Origin: CAZSNT01 sp964607765 | GTDB taxonomy: Bacteria; Verrucomicrobiota; Lentisphaeria; Oligosphaerales; JABHEG01 | Length of the DNA: 57,873 bases | Direction: 5' to 3' | Assembly: GCA_964607765.1 (NCBI GenBank) | Contig: CAZSNT010000044.1 | Coordinates: 1 to 57,873, forward strand | Shown: positions 16,052 to 25,520 of the stretch, piece by piece | How the letters are laid out: the number at the start of each line of letters is the position of its first letter | Position numbering within the stretch: the stretch's first letter is position 1 | Notes under the pieces: generated by a model | What the model saw: only the letters and a program-made list of their open reading frames with translations | Database searches by the model: none | Told to the model about the DNA's origin: nothing | Position numbers and translations under genes: made by a program

Positions 16052-17157
16052 TTCTCTTCCTTCTTCGGAGCAGGATCCGGCTGTTCGCCTTTGCCGGCCT
16101 TCTCGTTGGGCTTGCCCTCCTTGCCCGGTCTGGCCTTCCCTTCCGGCTTGACCTCCTTGTCCTTCTTGCCGGGCTTGGGCTTGGCTTTGGCCTTGGCTTT
16201 CTCGTCGCCGCCCTCCGCGGCACTGGGCTTGGCTATGAGATCAAGTACTTTGAGCGTGTCATTGAGTTTCTCCATGCGCGCGGCAATGGCGGCGAGTTCC
16301 TCCCGGTATCTCTCCGCCGACCTCTCCGAACGCTGCGCCCGTTCCGTGAGGCGGGTGTCCCGCTCCTTCACCTCTTCCAGCTCTTCCTGGCAGTCACCAC
16401 GGACGTCGCCCCACACTTTGTCGAAGGTCTCCTTCGCATCCTCCAAGTCAGCGCGTTTCTTCCGGGCCTGCACTTCGGCACCCCGTTCCCCCTTGCCCTG
16501 GGCCTCCTTCCAGCGCGCCACGTCCGCCTCGATATTGGCCATCAGGATGCGGTGATCGAACATCTTCGGGTGCTCCTTGTCCAGGGCATCGACGATGCGT
16601 TCTTCGCGGTCGTCAGGCTTCAGCAGCGCGCGGAGCAGCATGCGGCGCGGCGACTGCAGTCTGTAGTCCGGAATGCCGATGTCCTGCATGAGTTCGAGAT
16701 CCTCCTCGATCTTCTCGAGTTCGGCCTCGACATCGTTCAGCTGTTTCTCGTACTTGCTGACGTCCCGGCCCCGGTCCTCCAACTGGTTGATGCGCTTGAT
16801 GAGTTTCTCCTCGTCGTCCTGGAGGTCTTCTTTGTCGGCCTCGAGAGGCTTGATCGTCTTCTCGTATCCTTTGTCAAGGACAGACAGCGCTTTCTCGATG
16901 GCGCGTCCGAGCTTGGGCGCTTTGCGCTTGGCATCCCGCTGCACGTCCACGCCCAAGGTCAGGCAGAGCACTGTGTACTCGGCATACATCTCATCGATCT
17001 TCAGTCGGTACTTGAGCAGTTCGGGACATATCTCCTTTGCCCGTGCCAGTGCTTCCGCATCATTTTTCAGGCCGCTCTCCTGTTCGGGCTTGCCGGCTGC
17101 GAAACAGGAGGTCGAGGCCAGGATGACAGCGACTGCGAGTGTACTGGAGATTCTCAT
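16048..17157 (-). CDS. Secreted coiled-coil protein with lysine-rich tail
   Basis: 369 residues. A signal peptide (MRISSTLAVAVILASTSCFA) is followed by long heptad-like, charged helices rich in E, K, R and L (for example LIKRINQLEDRGRDVSKYEKQLNDVEAELEKIEEDLE), predicting an extended coiled coil. The last about 60 residues are low-complexity Lys/Pro/Glu/Ala. A longer upstream frame exists, but the signal peptide fixes the start at 17157. No family was recognised. It lies 29 bases downstream of the hybrid sensor kinase and overlaps yqgE, so all three may share a transcript. A structural or scaffold role in the periplasm is a guess from composition only. Confidence 0.65.
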   Translation of the reverse strand: MRISSTLAVAVILASTSCFAAGKPEQESGLKNDAEALARAKEICPELLKYRLKIDEMYAEYTVLCLTLGVDVQRDAKRKAPKLGRAIEKALSVLDKGYEKTIKPLEADKEDLQDDEEKLIKRINQLEDRGRDVSKYEKQLNDVEAELEKIEEDLELMQDIGIPDYRLQSPRRMLLRALLKPDDREERIVDALDKEHPKMFDHRILMANIEADVARWKEAQGKGERGAEVQARKKRADLEDAKETFDKVWGDVRGDCQEELEEVKERDTRLTERAQRSERSAERYREELAAIAARMEKLNDTLKVLDLIAKPSAAEGGDEKAKAKAKPKPGKKDKEVKPEGKARPGKEGKPNEKAGKGEQPDPAPKKEEK

Positions 17158-17186
17158 GATTGCCGCTCCCTGCACCAGTGTTGGCG

Positions 17187-19688
17187 CTACGTGTTGGAAC
17201 GAAGTGGCAGGCCTTTCCCGGCTTCTCCCGAGAGCGCCTCGGCGATCTTCTGCCCCAGATCGTTCATGCGGTATGGTTTCTGGACGAATCCGAGAACGCC
17301 TTCCTCGATCGCTGCCTGGGCCTTGCCGTCCGGGGCGTAGCCCGAGGAAAGCAGTACTCTGACATCCGGATCGAGCTCTTTCAACGCGCGGAAGCACGCG
17401 TACCCGTCCATCTCGGGCATACCCACATCGATGATCACCAGGTCGATATCCTGCCCGTGCTCGCGGTAGCGTTCGGCCGCTTCGGCGCCGCCTCCGGCCG
17501 CCGTGGGTTCGTAGCCGAGTTTCTGCAGCATGCGCCCGACCGCCTTCAACACGATCTGCTCATCGTCGACCAGCATGATCCGACCGATGCCCGGCACGGC
17601 TTCCGGCTGGTCGCCGGCCGGTAGCGTCTCCGGTTTCGCGTCCTCGGTCGAGCACGGCAATGTCACCGCGAACGTCGTGCCCTCACCCACGGTGCTCTGG
17701 AGGTCAATGGCGCCACCGTGATTCTGCACGATTCCGTACACGGTTGCCAGGCCCATGCCGGTGCCCTTGCCCTGTTCTTTCGTTGTGAAAAAAGGCTCGA
17801 AAACACGGGCTCGCACGTCCTCCGGCATGCCGGTGCCCGTGTCGGTGACGAGGATCTGGCAATACTGGCCGGGCGCGAGTTCCTGTGTCTGGTCGGCCTC
17901 CGGCGAGGGCAGCCGGCAGGTCCGCGTCCGGATGGTCAGCGTTCCGCCGTCGGGCATGGCGTCACGAGCGTTGATGGCCAGGTTCATGACGACCTGCTGC
18001 ATCTGGTTCGGGTCGCCCACCACCACACTGCGGTGCGCCGTCAGTTCGGGCACGATGCGGACGTCCGCTCCGATCGTGCGTCCCAGCAGGCGCACGACTT
18101 CACGGATCGTGTCGTGCAGGTCAACCGGTCTGATCTGGTGCTTGCCGCGCCGCGCGAATCCCAGTAGCTGACTGGTGAGTTCAGCCGCCCTGGACGCGGC
18201 CTGCTCAATCGCCTCCGCGCCCTCGCCGACAGCGCTTCCGGGCTTGGCATCCATGCGCAGCATGTTCGCCTCCCCCAAAATGCCCATCAGCAGGTTGTTG
18301 AAATCGTGTGCCACGCCGCCGGCGAGTTGACCGATTGCCTGCATCTTCTCGGTCTGCCGCATCTGCTCTTCGCTACGTTTGCGCTCTGTGATGTCGCGGA
18401 CCACTGCCTGAATCTGGTCGTGCTGCAGGCTGGTCATCTTCGCGCTGATTTCGACGCTGATCACAGCGCCGTCCTGCTTGTGCAGCCGCGATTCGAACGT
18501 CGCGGCCTCGTCTGTGCCGGCCGCGTCAAGGGCGGAGCGCTCAATCGGCACATGACCGTCGGGGCTGAGTTCGGCGACGGTCTTGCACAGCAAGTCCTCT
18601 TTGGCGTATCCGAGCATGCGGCAGGCCGTGCGGTTCACGTTCGCGATCTTGCCGGCAAGATCCATGATGAACACCGCATCGGTCGACTCTTCGAACAGGT
18701 TGCGGAAGCGCTCTTTGCTCTCCCAGAGCGCTTCTTCCGCAGCGGCTCGCTCGGCAGTGATCTGCTGTGTGAACATCAGCGACACGGCCATGGCTGCGCC
18801 GAACAGGCCTACGTTGATCAAGAGTAATTGCCATGCGAGCTTGTTGGTCCTGCCGAAGACCACGCCCTTCGGCGTCTCCACGACTACAATCCACGCGTTC
18901 GGCGTCAGTGTTGCCGAGGAGCCGAGGAAGCTGACGTTCTCCACATCGTACTCGCCCGACTGACCGTGCTGCCCTTCCAGGTTGGCTCGTACCAGGGGCT
19001 GGTGTCCGTAGTCCAGCGAGAGCAGCACGGCCTGGGGCGCGAGCGCGTCCAATCCGGAGTGCGCCACGACCAGTCCCTCCTGAGTCACGACAAAGGCGGT
19101 CTGCTCAACGTCGAGCCGGTAGTTTGCCACCGTGGTGATGAGTTCATTGAGGCGTATCTCGGCGACCAGATACCCGACTGTCTCGCCGCCTTCGGTCGAG
19201 ATGGGAGCGGCCACGGCGGACGCGACCTGTTCCGCGTCGGGCGCGAAGCGCGGATCGGCGAACACGACGACCTCGGTGCGCTGTCGCTCAATCTGCTTCG
19301 CGCAGCGTTGGGCAATCGTCTCCGCCCACTTGGGGACACTGTCGGCAGTTGCGGCGTGCATCCGGAAGTCCGGCAGGAGCACGAAGCAGGCTGTGAGCAA
19401 CGCGGACGAGCGGGTGTGTTCGTTCAGCGTCGCCGCCTGGGCCGTCCTGTCCATGGCGATGAACTCCGGGCGTCTGCTCAGCTCGAGAATGTGGCGTTTG
19501 GCGCCCTGCAGCGGGATCTGCAACTCTCGGCCCAGGGCCCATGCCGTTTCGCGCTGGCGCTGCTGCGTACGTTCGACGTCGCGGTTCCGGAGGTACGGCA
19601 CGACGTAGAACAGCTGGAACAGCAGGGACGCGCCAAGGACCAGCGTGAAGAGGATGGCGAGTTTCTCTGTCCAGTTCAGGTTGCGCAT
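17187..19688 (-). CDS. Hybrid sensor histidine kinase with extracytoplasmic sensor, PAS and C-terminal receiver
   Basis: 833 residues. One membrane helix near residues 10-30 and a second near 285-305 bracket a sensor domain of Cache type (about 35-280), which ends in NAWIVVVETPKGVVFG. A PAS domain (about 325-440; FEESTDAVFIMDLAGKIANVN) leads to the dimerisation/phosphoacceptor segment GGVAHDFNNLLMG with H461. The ATPase domain has the NLAINARDAMPDGG N-box, DTGTGMP and GTGMGLATVYGIV. The receiver (about 700-825) carries D754 in IIDVGMPEMDG and a conserved K in QKPYRM. Its 5' end overlaps the 3' end of no other kinase gene but its start lies 12 bases inside the upstream oxidoreductase gene. No cognate regulator is adjacent. 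Confidence 0.93.
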   Translation of the reverse strand: MRNLNWTEKLAILFTLVLGASLLFQLFYVVPYLRNRDVERTQQRQRETAWALGRELQIPLQGAKRHILELSRRPEFIAMDRTAQAATLNEHTRSSALLTACFVLLPDFRMHAATADSVPKWAETIAQRCAKQIERQRTEVVVFADPRFAPDAEQVASAVAAPISTEGGETVGYLVAEIRLNELITTVANYRLDVEQTAFVVTQEGLVVAHSGLDALAPQAVLLSLDYGHQPLVRANLEGQHGQSGEYDVENVSFLGSSATLTPNAWIVVVETPKGVVFGRTNKLAWQLLLINVGLFGAAMAVSLMFTQQITAERAAAEEALWESKERFRNLFEESTDAVFIMDLAGKIANVNRTACRMLGYAKEDLLCKTVAELSPDGHVPIERSALDAAGTDEAATFESRLHKQDGAVISVEISAKMTSLQHDQIQAVVRDITERKRSEEQMRQTEKMQAIGQLAGGVAHDFNNLLMGILGEANMLRMDAKPGSAVGEGAEAIEQAASRAAELTSQLLGFARRGKHQIRPVDLHDTIREVVRLLGRTIGADVRIVPELTAHRSVVVGDPNQMQQVVMNLAINARDAMPDGGTLTIRTRTCRLPSPEADQTQELAPGQYCQILVTDTGTGMPEDVRARVFEPFFTTKEQGKGTGMGLATVYGIVQNHGGAIDLQSTVGEGTTFAVTLPCSTEDAKPETLPAGDQPEAVPGIGRIMLVDDEQIVLKAVGRMLQKLGYEPTAAGGGAEAAERYREHGQDIDLVIIDVGMPEMDGYACFRALKELDPDVRVLLSSGYAPDGKAQAAIEEGVLGFVQKPYRMNDLGQKIAEALSGEAGKGLPLRSNT

Positions 19689-22288
19689 GAGGCCAGATCA
19701 CTGTTGATTGACGCTGCAGCTCGCATGCCTTCGACGATTCCCTGTACGGCGGTGGTGCCGCCGTTTACCAGATCGCCGCCGGCGTAGACGTCGGGCAGGT
19801 TGGTGCGCCCCGTGTCGGGCTCGACCCGCAGCAGGCCGCCAGACGCAAACTCGAGCCCTGAAAATGCGTCGCGCACGTCGTCCGGGAGTCGCTGTCCCAT
19901 CGCTTCCACGATCAGGTCGACGGGCAGCACGTACTCCGTGTTCGGGATGACCAGCGGGCGGCGGCGCCCTGACGTGTCCGGCTCGCCCAGTTCGGTACGG
20001 GCCACGCGCAGCCCGGTGAGCTGGCCATCTGCGTCAGTCTCGTAGCTCACAGGCTGTGTCAGCAACAGCACGTTCCCGCCCGCGTTGAGATACGCGTCCC
20101 TCTCCTGCCGCCAGGCCGGCATCTCCTTGAAAGAACGTCGGTACACGAGATGAACGTCGCGCGCGCCCAGGCGCAGGGCAGTCGTTGCGGCATCCATGGC
20201 CGTGTTGCCGGCGCCGAGAACGGCGACTCGGTCGGGACACTCGGCGCGGTTGCCTGCCTTGGCGTCGGCCAGGAACTGCAAGGCCCCGACAACGCCCTTG
20301 CCTTGGCCGAGGGATGTGGCTTCGGGCAGGCCGACGCCGACGAACACTGCATCGAACTGCTCGCGCAGCGCGGCGAGATCGGCCTCGCCGCCGATAGCGG
20401 CCCCGCAGCGCACCTGCAGGCGCCCTGCGTCAATAGCAGGGCCAAGGACGGCGCCGATCTCGTCCACGTAGCTGCCGAATCGGTCTTCGGGGATGGTTGT
20501 TTCCGGCACGCCCCCGAGGCACTGGTTCTTCTCCAGGATTGTGACTGCATGGCCCGCTTCGAGCAGTTTGATCGCGCAGCCGAGGCCGGCCGGACCGCCG
20601 CCGATCACAGCGATGCGGCGGCCGCTCGGACTCCGCGGCAGGGGCACGCCCGTGAGTCCTTCGAGTCGTGCCGTGCGTGCGACAGCCAGCTGAATGTCCT
20701 GGATGGGGACGGGATCCTCGCAGAAAGTCTGTTCCAGACACCGTCCTTCGCACTGCTCGCAAGCCGGACAGACGCTGCCGCACATTTCGGGAAGCACATT
20801 CTTTGCCCTCAGTACCTCGTAAGCTGCAGCCGTGTCGCCGTCCAGGAACGCCTGGATGAATGCCGGTATGTCAATCTGCGCCGGGCAGCCTTGGGTGCAC
20901 GTCGCCTGCTCACAGTCCCGGCAACGCTGCGCTTCGGCGGCGAGATGATCAAGGGCGAATCGGCGCGCCTCGCGGTACTTGGGGCCGTAGATCTCGGCGT
21001 CCCGGACAACGCACCCTGTCTGGCCGCCGTCCCGCATGATCTGCGTGCAGGCGGAACACGTGACGCAGCACTTCTGCGGCGTCATCCGGCCGGTGTGCAG
21101 GACATCGCGGACAGAGTCCGGGTAGGCGAAAGCGCCGCGGCCCTGTCCGACCAGTGTTGCCCAGCCGGCGTTTACCAGCCCGGCTGCAAGCTGCGGCATG
21201 AACTGGCGTACCCAGGCGTAGCCGCTGCTGACGACGGCAAGGTCCGGGAACCGCTCCTGGGTGATGCGCGACGCCCCGACCAGCCGCGCCACGCCGTCGA
21301 GAGGGTGTTCCCCGGGCACATCCATCCCTTGGATCGGGAAGTCGTAGGGGCGGTTGTAGTGGGGGTTGAAGTAGGGATTGCCCATGGAGATGTTGATGAG
21401 GCGTACCCCGATGTCCCTCAACCACTCGATCAGCTGCAGCGGCTCTGTCGGGTCCGGGACACGGTAGTCGGCGGCGTCCACGCCGAAGCCGTAAGGATAG
21501 CGCAACGCATCGTACATGTTCATGCGCGTTGTGATCAGGAGGCCCGGCACGGCCTGCTTGATTGCGGCCAGGGATTCACGCAGCAGGCGCGTGCGGTTCT
21601 CGAGTGACCCCCCGTAACGCCCCTCACGCTCGAATGATCCGTGCAACTCCGCGAGCAGGTACCGGTGGCAGCTCTTGACGTCGACCCCATCGAAACCGGC
21701 CTGCGCCGCGAGGCCTGCCGCCGCCACGAATTTGGCCTGCAGAGCGTCGAGATAATCATCGGAGACAAGGGGATAGTCGGCAGGCAGGCCGTGCAGTGGG
21801 TCGAGGATGGGGTTGTGCTGCGCGATGATGGGGGTGGGGGTGCCTGACGGTTTGCTGTAGCGTCCGGAGTGGGTGATCTGCAGGATGCACAACGGCTCGT
21901 AGCCGTTTGCCTCACGTCCGGCCGCCTTGGTTTCGCTGACAAGGCGTTGGAACGTGCCGACGTTGTTTGGCGTGATGTGCAGTTGCCCGGGATTCGAGCG
22001 TCCCTCGGGCACGACGGCGGTGGCTTCGAACCAGATCAGCCCTGATCCGCCTTCCGCATAGCGTCTGTAGCGTCGGAAGGACAGCTGCTGCGGGTCGCCG
22101 TCGGGCGTACTGTCAAACCCCTCCATGGGTTGCACCAGGAAGCGGTTGGCGGTCGTTCGCGAACCGATCGTTACCGGCTCGCCGAGCGCGCTCAGATCCT
22201 CATCCAGCGGCAGGCTCAGCCCCCGCTCGGTGATCATCGCGCGCAGCTGTTCGAGTGTGCGGATGTGGAATCTCTGGTGTTTAGCCAT
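19676..22288 (-). CDS. Fusion of an Old Yellow Enzyme-type flavin oxidoreductase with a GltD-type FAD/NAD(P) reductase
   Basis: 870 residues. Residues about 35-400 are an FMN TIM barrel of the NADH:flavin oxidoreductase / 2,4-dienoyl-CoA reductase group (VQPMEGFDSTPDG, GFDGVDVKSCHRYLLAEL, NRTRLLRESLAAI, GRGAFAYPD). Cysteines C407, C408, C411, C414 and C426 suggest a 4Fe-4S site as in DCR-type enzymes. From about 445 comes the GltD N-terminal iron-sulfur domain (CRDCEQATCTQGCPA, CGSVCPACEQCEGRC), then an FAD motif VIGGGPAGLG at 561-570 and an NAD(P) motif VAVLGAGNTAMDAATTALRLGA. It would oxidise NAD(P)H through the GltD part and reduce an unknown substrate at the FMN. Classical DCR carries its own second FAD domain but not this GltD iron-sulfur domain, so the order is notable. 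Confidence 0.85.
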   Translation of the reverse strand: MAKHQRFHIRTLEQLRAMITERGLSLPLDEDLSALGEPVTIGSRTTANRFLVQPMEGFDSTPDGDPQQLSFRRYRRYAEGGSGLIWFEATAVVPEGRSNPGQLHITPNNVGTFQRLVSETKAAGREANGYEPLCILQITHSGRYSKPSGTPTPIIAQHNPILDPLHGLPADYPLVSDDYLDALQAKFVAAAGLAAQAGFDGVDVKSCHRYLLAELHGSFEREGRYGGSLENRTRLLRESLAAIKQAVPGLLITTRMNMYDALRYPYGFGVDAADYRVPDPTEPLQLIEWLRDIGVRLINISMGNPYFNPHYNRPYDFPIQGMDVPGEHPLDGVARLVGASRITQERFPDLAVVSSGYAWVRQFMPQLAAGLVNAGWATLVGQGRGAFAYPDSVRDVLHTGRMTPQKCCVTCSACTQIMRDGGQTGCVVRDAEIYGPKYREARRFALDHLAAEAQRCRDCEQATCTQGCPAQIDIPAFIQAFLDGDTAAAYEVLRAKNVLPEMCGSVCPACEQCEGRCLEQTFCEDPVPIQDIQLAVARTARLEGLTGVPLPRSPSGRRIAVIGGGPAGLGCAIKLLEAGHAVTILEKNQCLGGVPETTIPEDRFGSYVDEIGAVLGPAIDAGRLQVRCGAAIGGEADLAALREQFDAVFVGVGLPEATSLGQGKGVVGALQFLADAKAGNRAECPDRVAVLGAGNTAMDAATTALRLGARDVHLVYRRSFKEMPAWRQERDAYLNAGGNVLLLTQPVSYETDADGQLTGLRVARTELGEPDTSGRRRPLVIPNTEYVLPVDLIVEAMGQRLPDDVRDAFSGLEFASGGLLRVEPDTGRTNLPDVYAGGDLVNGGTTAVQGIVEGMRAAASINSDLASCAT

Positions 22289-22383
22289 TCTGTACTATAG
22301 CACTCGCTAGGCGCCGCTGCGGGAACTTTCCGCGGGAACGTGGTCCAATAGGTTAAGCGACGTTGAGCGCACAGCGCGGCTCC

Positions 22384-22412
22384 TTGCTGGCGAAGTGGCG
22401 CTCCGCTATATT
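22384..22412 (+). promoter_or_regulatory. Probable sigma70-type promoter for nifU-nifS
   Basis: TTGCTG (22384-22389) and TATATT (22407-22412) are separated by exactly 17 bases, a good housekeeping arrangement, about 95 bases before the nifU start in the divergent spacer between the flavin oxidoreductase and nifU. The 218-base spacer also holds a small palindrome TTTCCGCGGGAA near 22328-22339. Confidence 0.45.
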
Positions 22413-22506
22413 CGTGTCACCTGTTAGAGCAATGATGACGAGGGCCGGCGCTCGGTACTTGTCCCGGCGCATCAAGGCCTGTTTGCAGTGGTTGAGGAGA
22501 GCTTGC

Positions 22507-23403
22507 ATGTGGAACTACACAGAGAAGGTAATGGACCATTTCCTGCGCCCGCGCAATGTGGGAGAGATCCCGGACGCGGACGCGGTCGGCGAAGTCGGCA
22601 ACATAACCTGCGGCGACGCCCTGAAACTGTATCTCAAGCTGGACGGCGGTAAGGAGCGGATCGAAGACATCAAGTTCCAGACGTTTGGCTGTGCCAGCGC
22701 GATTGCCAGCGCTTCGGCACTCACCGAACTGGTCATGGGCAAATCGGTGGCGGAGGCCGAGGGCGTGACAAACCAGGACATCGCGCACTTTCTCGGTGAA
22801 CTCCCGGAAGAGAAGATGCACTGCTCCGTGATGGGCATGGAGGCACTGCAGGCTGCGCTGGCCAATCTCCGGGGCGAAGGGAACGGCACCTGCACGGTCG
22901 GTGACCACGACGCAGACGAGGACTATGACCCTCACGGCCTCGACCGGATCGTGTGTTACTGCTTCGGGGTGACCGAGCGCAAGGTCAGGGAGATTGCCAA
23001 GGCGAACAGGCTGGTCGACGTTGACGCGATCACCAACTACTGCAAAGCCGGCGGCGGCTGCGGCGGGTGTCGGCAGGATCTGGAGTCGATTCTGAAGGAT
23101 GTGCGGGAGCAGACGCCCCTCGAGGAACCTGCCGTCCAGGCCTCGCCTGCAGGCGCGAAGATGACGAACATACAGAAGATGATGAAGGTCCAGCAGGCCA
23201 TTCAGGAGGACATCCGGCCCGGGCTGCAGGCGGACGGCGGCGACATCGAGCTGATCGACATCGATGGCGACCGGGTCATTGTCGAGCTCCGCGGCAGCTG
23301 TGCCGGATGCCCCAGCGCTCACATCACGCTGAAACGCTGGGTCGAGGCCAAGCTTCGTGAGTGTGTGGCCCCCGACTTGGTCGTGGAAGGGACGGGAGGC
23401 TGA
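22507..23403 (+). CDS. nifU: NifU-type iron-sulfur cluster scaffold
   Basis: 298 residues with the full three-domain NifU layout. The IscU-like scaffold has C35, C62 and C106; the BFD-like [2Fe-2S] domain has C150, C152, C185 and C188; the C-terminal Nfu domain has CAGC at C265/C268. It assembles clusters from sulfur delivered by NifS and iron. ATG 22507 is chosen because GAGGAGA lies just upstream and the protein begins at the family's usual MWNYTEKVMDHF; a longer upstream frame has no similarity. nifS follows after three bases. No nitrogenase genes are nearby, so this is the general-purpose Nif-type system of anaerobes, fitting the iron-sulfur-heavy operon at the window start. Confidence 0.95.
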   Translation: MWNYTEKVMDHFLRPRNVGEIPDADAVGEVGNITCGDALKLYLKLDGGKERIEDIKFQTFGCASAIASASALTELVMGKSVAEAEGVTNQDIAHFLGELPEEKMHCSVMGMEALQAALANLRGEGNGTCTVGDHDADEDYDPHGLDRIVCYCFGVTERKVREIAKANRLVDVDAITNYCKAGGGCGGCRQDLESILKDVREQTPLEEPAVQASPAGAKMTNIQKMMKVQQAIQEDIRPGLQADGGDIELIDIDGDRVIVELRGSCAGCPSAHITLKRWVEAKLRECVAPDLVVEGTGG

Positions 23404-23406
23404 GCG

Positions 23407-24591
23407 ATGAGAAGCGAAGTTGTATATGTTGACAACAACGCGACTACTCGCGTTGCCCCGGAAGTGCTGGACGCAATGCTCCCGTTTCTGGCGGATTTCT
23501 ACGGGAACCCGTCCAGCATCCACACGTTTGGCGGCCAGGTCCGCAAGCACGTTGACCAAGCACGGGAACGGGTTGCAGGCCTGCTTGGCGCTGACCCGTC
23601 AGAGATCATATTCACCAGCTGCGGCACGGAGTCGGACAACGCCGCGATCCTGAGCGCGCTCGAGAACGATGTGCGGCGCCGGAAGGTGCTGACGACTCGA
23701 GTTGAGCATCCGGCCGTGCTGAGTCTGGCGAAGGTCCTGCACGGGCGCGGGTATCACATTGACTACGTGCCTGTCAACGGCCACGGCCAGATGTGCCTGG
23801 ATGCGCTTTGCCGCATGCTGGACGATGAGACGGCCATCGTCTCTGTGATGTGGGCCAACAACGAAACAGGTAACATCCACCCCGTGCTCGAGGTCGCGGA
23901 CATAGCGCACCAGCACGGGGCTTTGTTTCACACCGATGCGGTGCAGGCTGTGGGGAAGATCCCCATCGATCTGCACAAGACGTCCATTGATTTCCTGTCG
24001 CTGAGCGGCCACAAGCTGCATGCCCCCAAAGGGATAGGCGCGCTGTACGTTAAGCGCGGGGTGACCTTCAATCAGTTCCTGATCGGCGGGCACCAGGAAT
24101 ATGGTCTGCGCGCCGGTACGGAGAACGTGCCGGGTATTGTGGGGCTGGGGACTGCGGCTGAGCTTGCGGCTGCCAGCTTCGAGAGCGAGACGCGGGACGT
24201 ACCCGCCATGCGTGACCGCCTCGAGCACGGCCTGCTGCAGAGCTGCCCGAACGCCAGAGTGAACGGCGATCCGCGCAATCGGCTGCCGAACACGACCAAT
24301 ATCAGCTTCGAGTACATCGAAGGTGAATCGATCCTGCTGCTGATGGACCAGTACAACATTGCTGCATCGTCGGGGTCTGCGTGTACCTCCGGCTCGCTCG
24401 AGCCGTCGCACGTACTGCGCGCCATGGGCCTGCCATACACCGCCCTGCACGGTAGTGTCCGCTTCAGCCTGTCCCGTTACAACACGATGGCGGAGATGGA
24501 CCTGATTCTGGAGAAATTGCCGCCGATCATTCAGCGGCTGCGCGACATCTCGCCCTACGGCCGGCAGGGGCTGCAGGCCGCAGCTGTCTGA
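23407..24591 (+). CDS. nifS: Cysteine desulfurase, NifS type
   Basis: 394 residues. A class V aminotransferase-fold enzyme that removes sulfur from cysteine and passes it to NifU as a persulfide. The PLP lysine is K203 in LSGHKLHAPKG and the catalytic cysteine is C326 in SGSACTSGSLEPSHVL; the short loop around it marks the NifS/IscS group. The N-terminus VYVDNNATTRVAPEVLDAM is standard. A GGGAGG site lies ten bases upstream of the ATG. Direct downstream position after nifU supports the NifUS pairing. Confidence 0.96.
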   Translation: MRSEVVYVDNNATTRVAPEVLDAMLPFLADFYGNPSSIHTFGGQVRKHVDQARERVAGLLGADPSEIIFTSCGTESDNAAILSALENDVRRRKVLTTRVEHPAVLSLAKVLHGRGYHIDYVPVNGHGQMCLDALCRMLDDETAIVSVMWANNETGNIHPVLEVADIAHQHGALFHTDAVQAVGKIPIDLHKTSIDFLSLSGHKLHAPKGIGALYVKRGVTFNQFLIGGHQEYGLRAGTENVPGIVGLGTAAELAAASFESETRDVPAMRDRLEHGLLQSCPNARVNGDPRNRLPNTTNISFEYIEGESILLLMDQYNIAASSGSACTSGSLEPSHVLRAMGLPYTALHGSVRFSLSRYNTMAEMDLILEKLPPIIQRLRDISPYGRQGLQAAAV

Positions 24592-24614
24592 GTCGCCGAT
24601 CAGAGGGCCACATC

Positions 24615-25520
24615 ATGCAGCGAGTCGCTGAGGGACAGCCGTTGAGTTGCGTGCGTGTGGTGGCCGGCCCGAACGACGACGGCGCGCTCGAGGAGTTTTT
24701 CGCGGCGTTGGGGCTGACGGCGGCCGTGTGTCGTGATCTGGAGGCGGGATGCACCACGGCTGAAGTGTTTGAGCAGGATCCCGCCCGCGCGCAGCGGATC
24801 GCGGAGCGCGTTCGGGGCGAGCTCGATGCGTGGGGTGATCTGTTCAGCGGTCCAGTGCCCACGGTTCGCACAGACGTGCTGGCGTGGGAGGACTGGACCG
24901 AGTCGTGGAAGCAGCACTTCCACACGTTCCGTGCCTCACGCCGCCTGGTTGTGAAGCCGTCCTGGGAAACCTACGCAGCGCTGCCCGAGGATGTCGTGCT
25001 GGAGTTGGATCCGGGCATGTGTTTTGGCACGGGGTATCACGGCACGACTCGGGCATGCCTGCAGTATCTGGACGATCTTGCGGCACGCCTCGGCAGCGTG
25101 TCGCTGCTCGATGCCGGTTGCGGGTCGGGCATTCTGTCGCTGGCCGGCGCCAAGCTCGGGTATGCTCCCGTCGTCGCTTTTGACAACGACCCCAACGCGG
25201 CAACCGTGACCCGCGAGAACCTCGCAGGCGCCGGAGCAATTGACGTTGACGTGCGCTGCGCCGATGTGGGCAGTTGGGACGGAACGCAGCGTTTTGATGT
25301 GGTGGTGGCCAACATCCTCGCGCCCGTGCTGATCGAGAATGCTGCCGCGCTGGCCGAAGTGCCCGTGCGCAAGCGTGGCTTTCTGGTGCTGTCCGGGATT
25401 CTCACTGAGCAATACGCTGCAGTCCGGCGCTGCTACGAGGATCTGGGCCTGCGCGAGATGGACAGTCGCACGATCGACGAGTGGACGAGCGGCTGTTTCC
25501 AACGGACGGAGGCCCCATGA
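24615..25520 (+). CDS. prmA: Ribosomal protein L11 methyltransferase
   Basis: 301 residues, usual length. The N-terminal substrate-recognition domain leads to the hallmark WEDWTESWKQHFHTFRASRRLVVKPSWE, then LDPGMCFGTGYHGTTRACLQYLD, the AdoMet-binding DAGCGSGILSLAGAKLG, and the NILAPVLIENA motif. It trimethylates lysines and the N-terminus of L11. Start ATG 24615 gives the expected N-terminus. Its TGA overlaps the ATG of the next gene. Confidence 0.93.
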   Translation: MQRVAEGQPLSCVRVVAGPNDDGALEEFFAALGLTAAVCRDLEAGCTTAEVFEQDPARAQRIAERVRGELDAWGDLFSGPVPTVRTDVLAWEDWTESWKQHFHTFRASRRLVVKPSWETYAALPEDVVLELDPGMCFGTGYHGTTRACLQYLDDLAARLGSVSLLDAGCGSGILSLAGAKLGYAPVVAFDNDPNAATVTRENLAGAGAIDVDVRCADVGSWDGTQRFDVVVANILAPVLIENAAALAEVPVRKRGFLVLSGILTEQYAAVRRCYEDLGLREMDSRTIDEWTSGCFQRTEAP

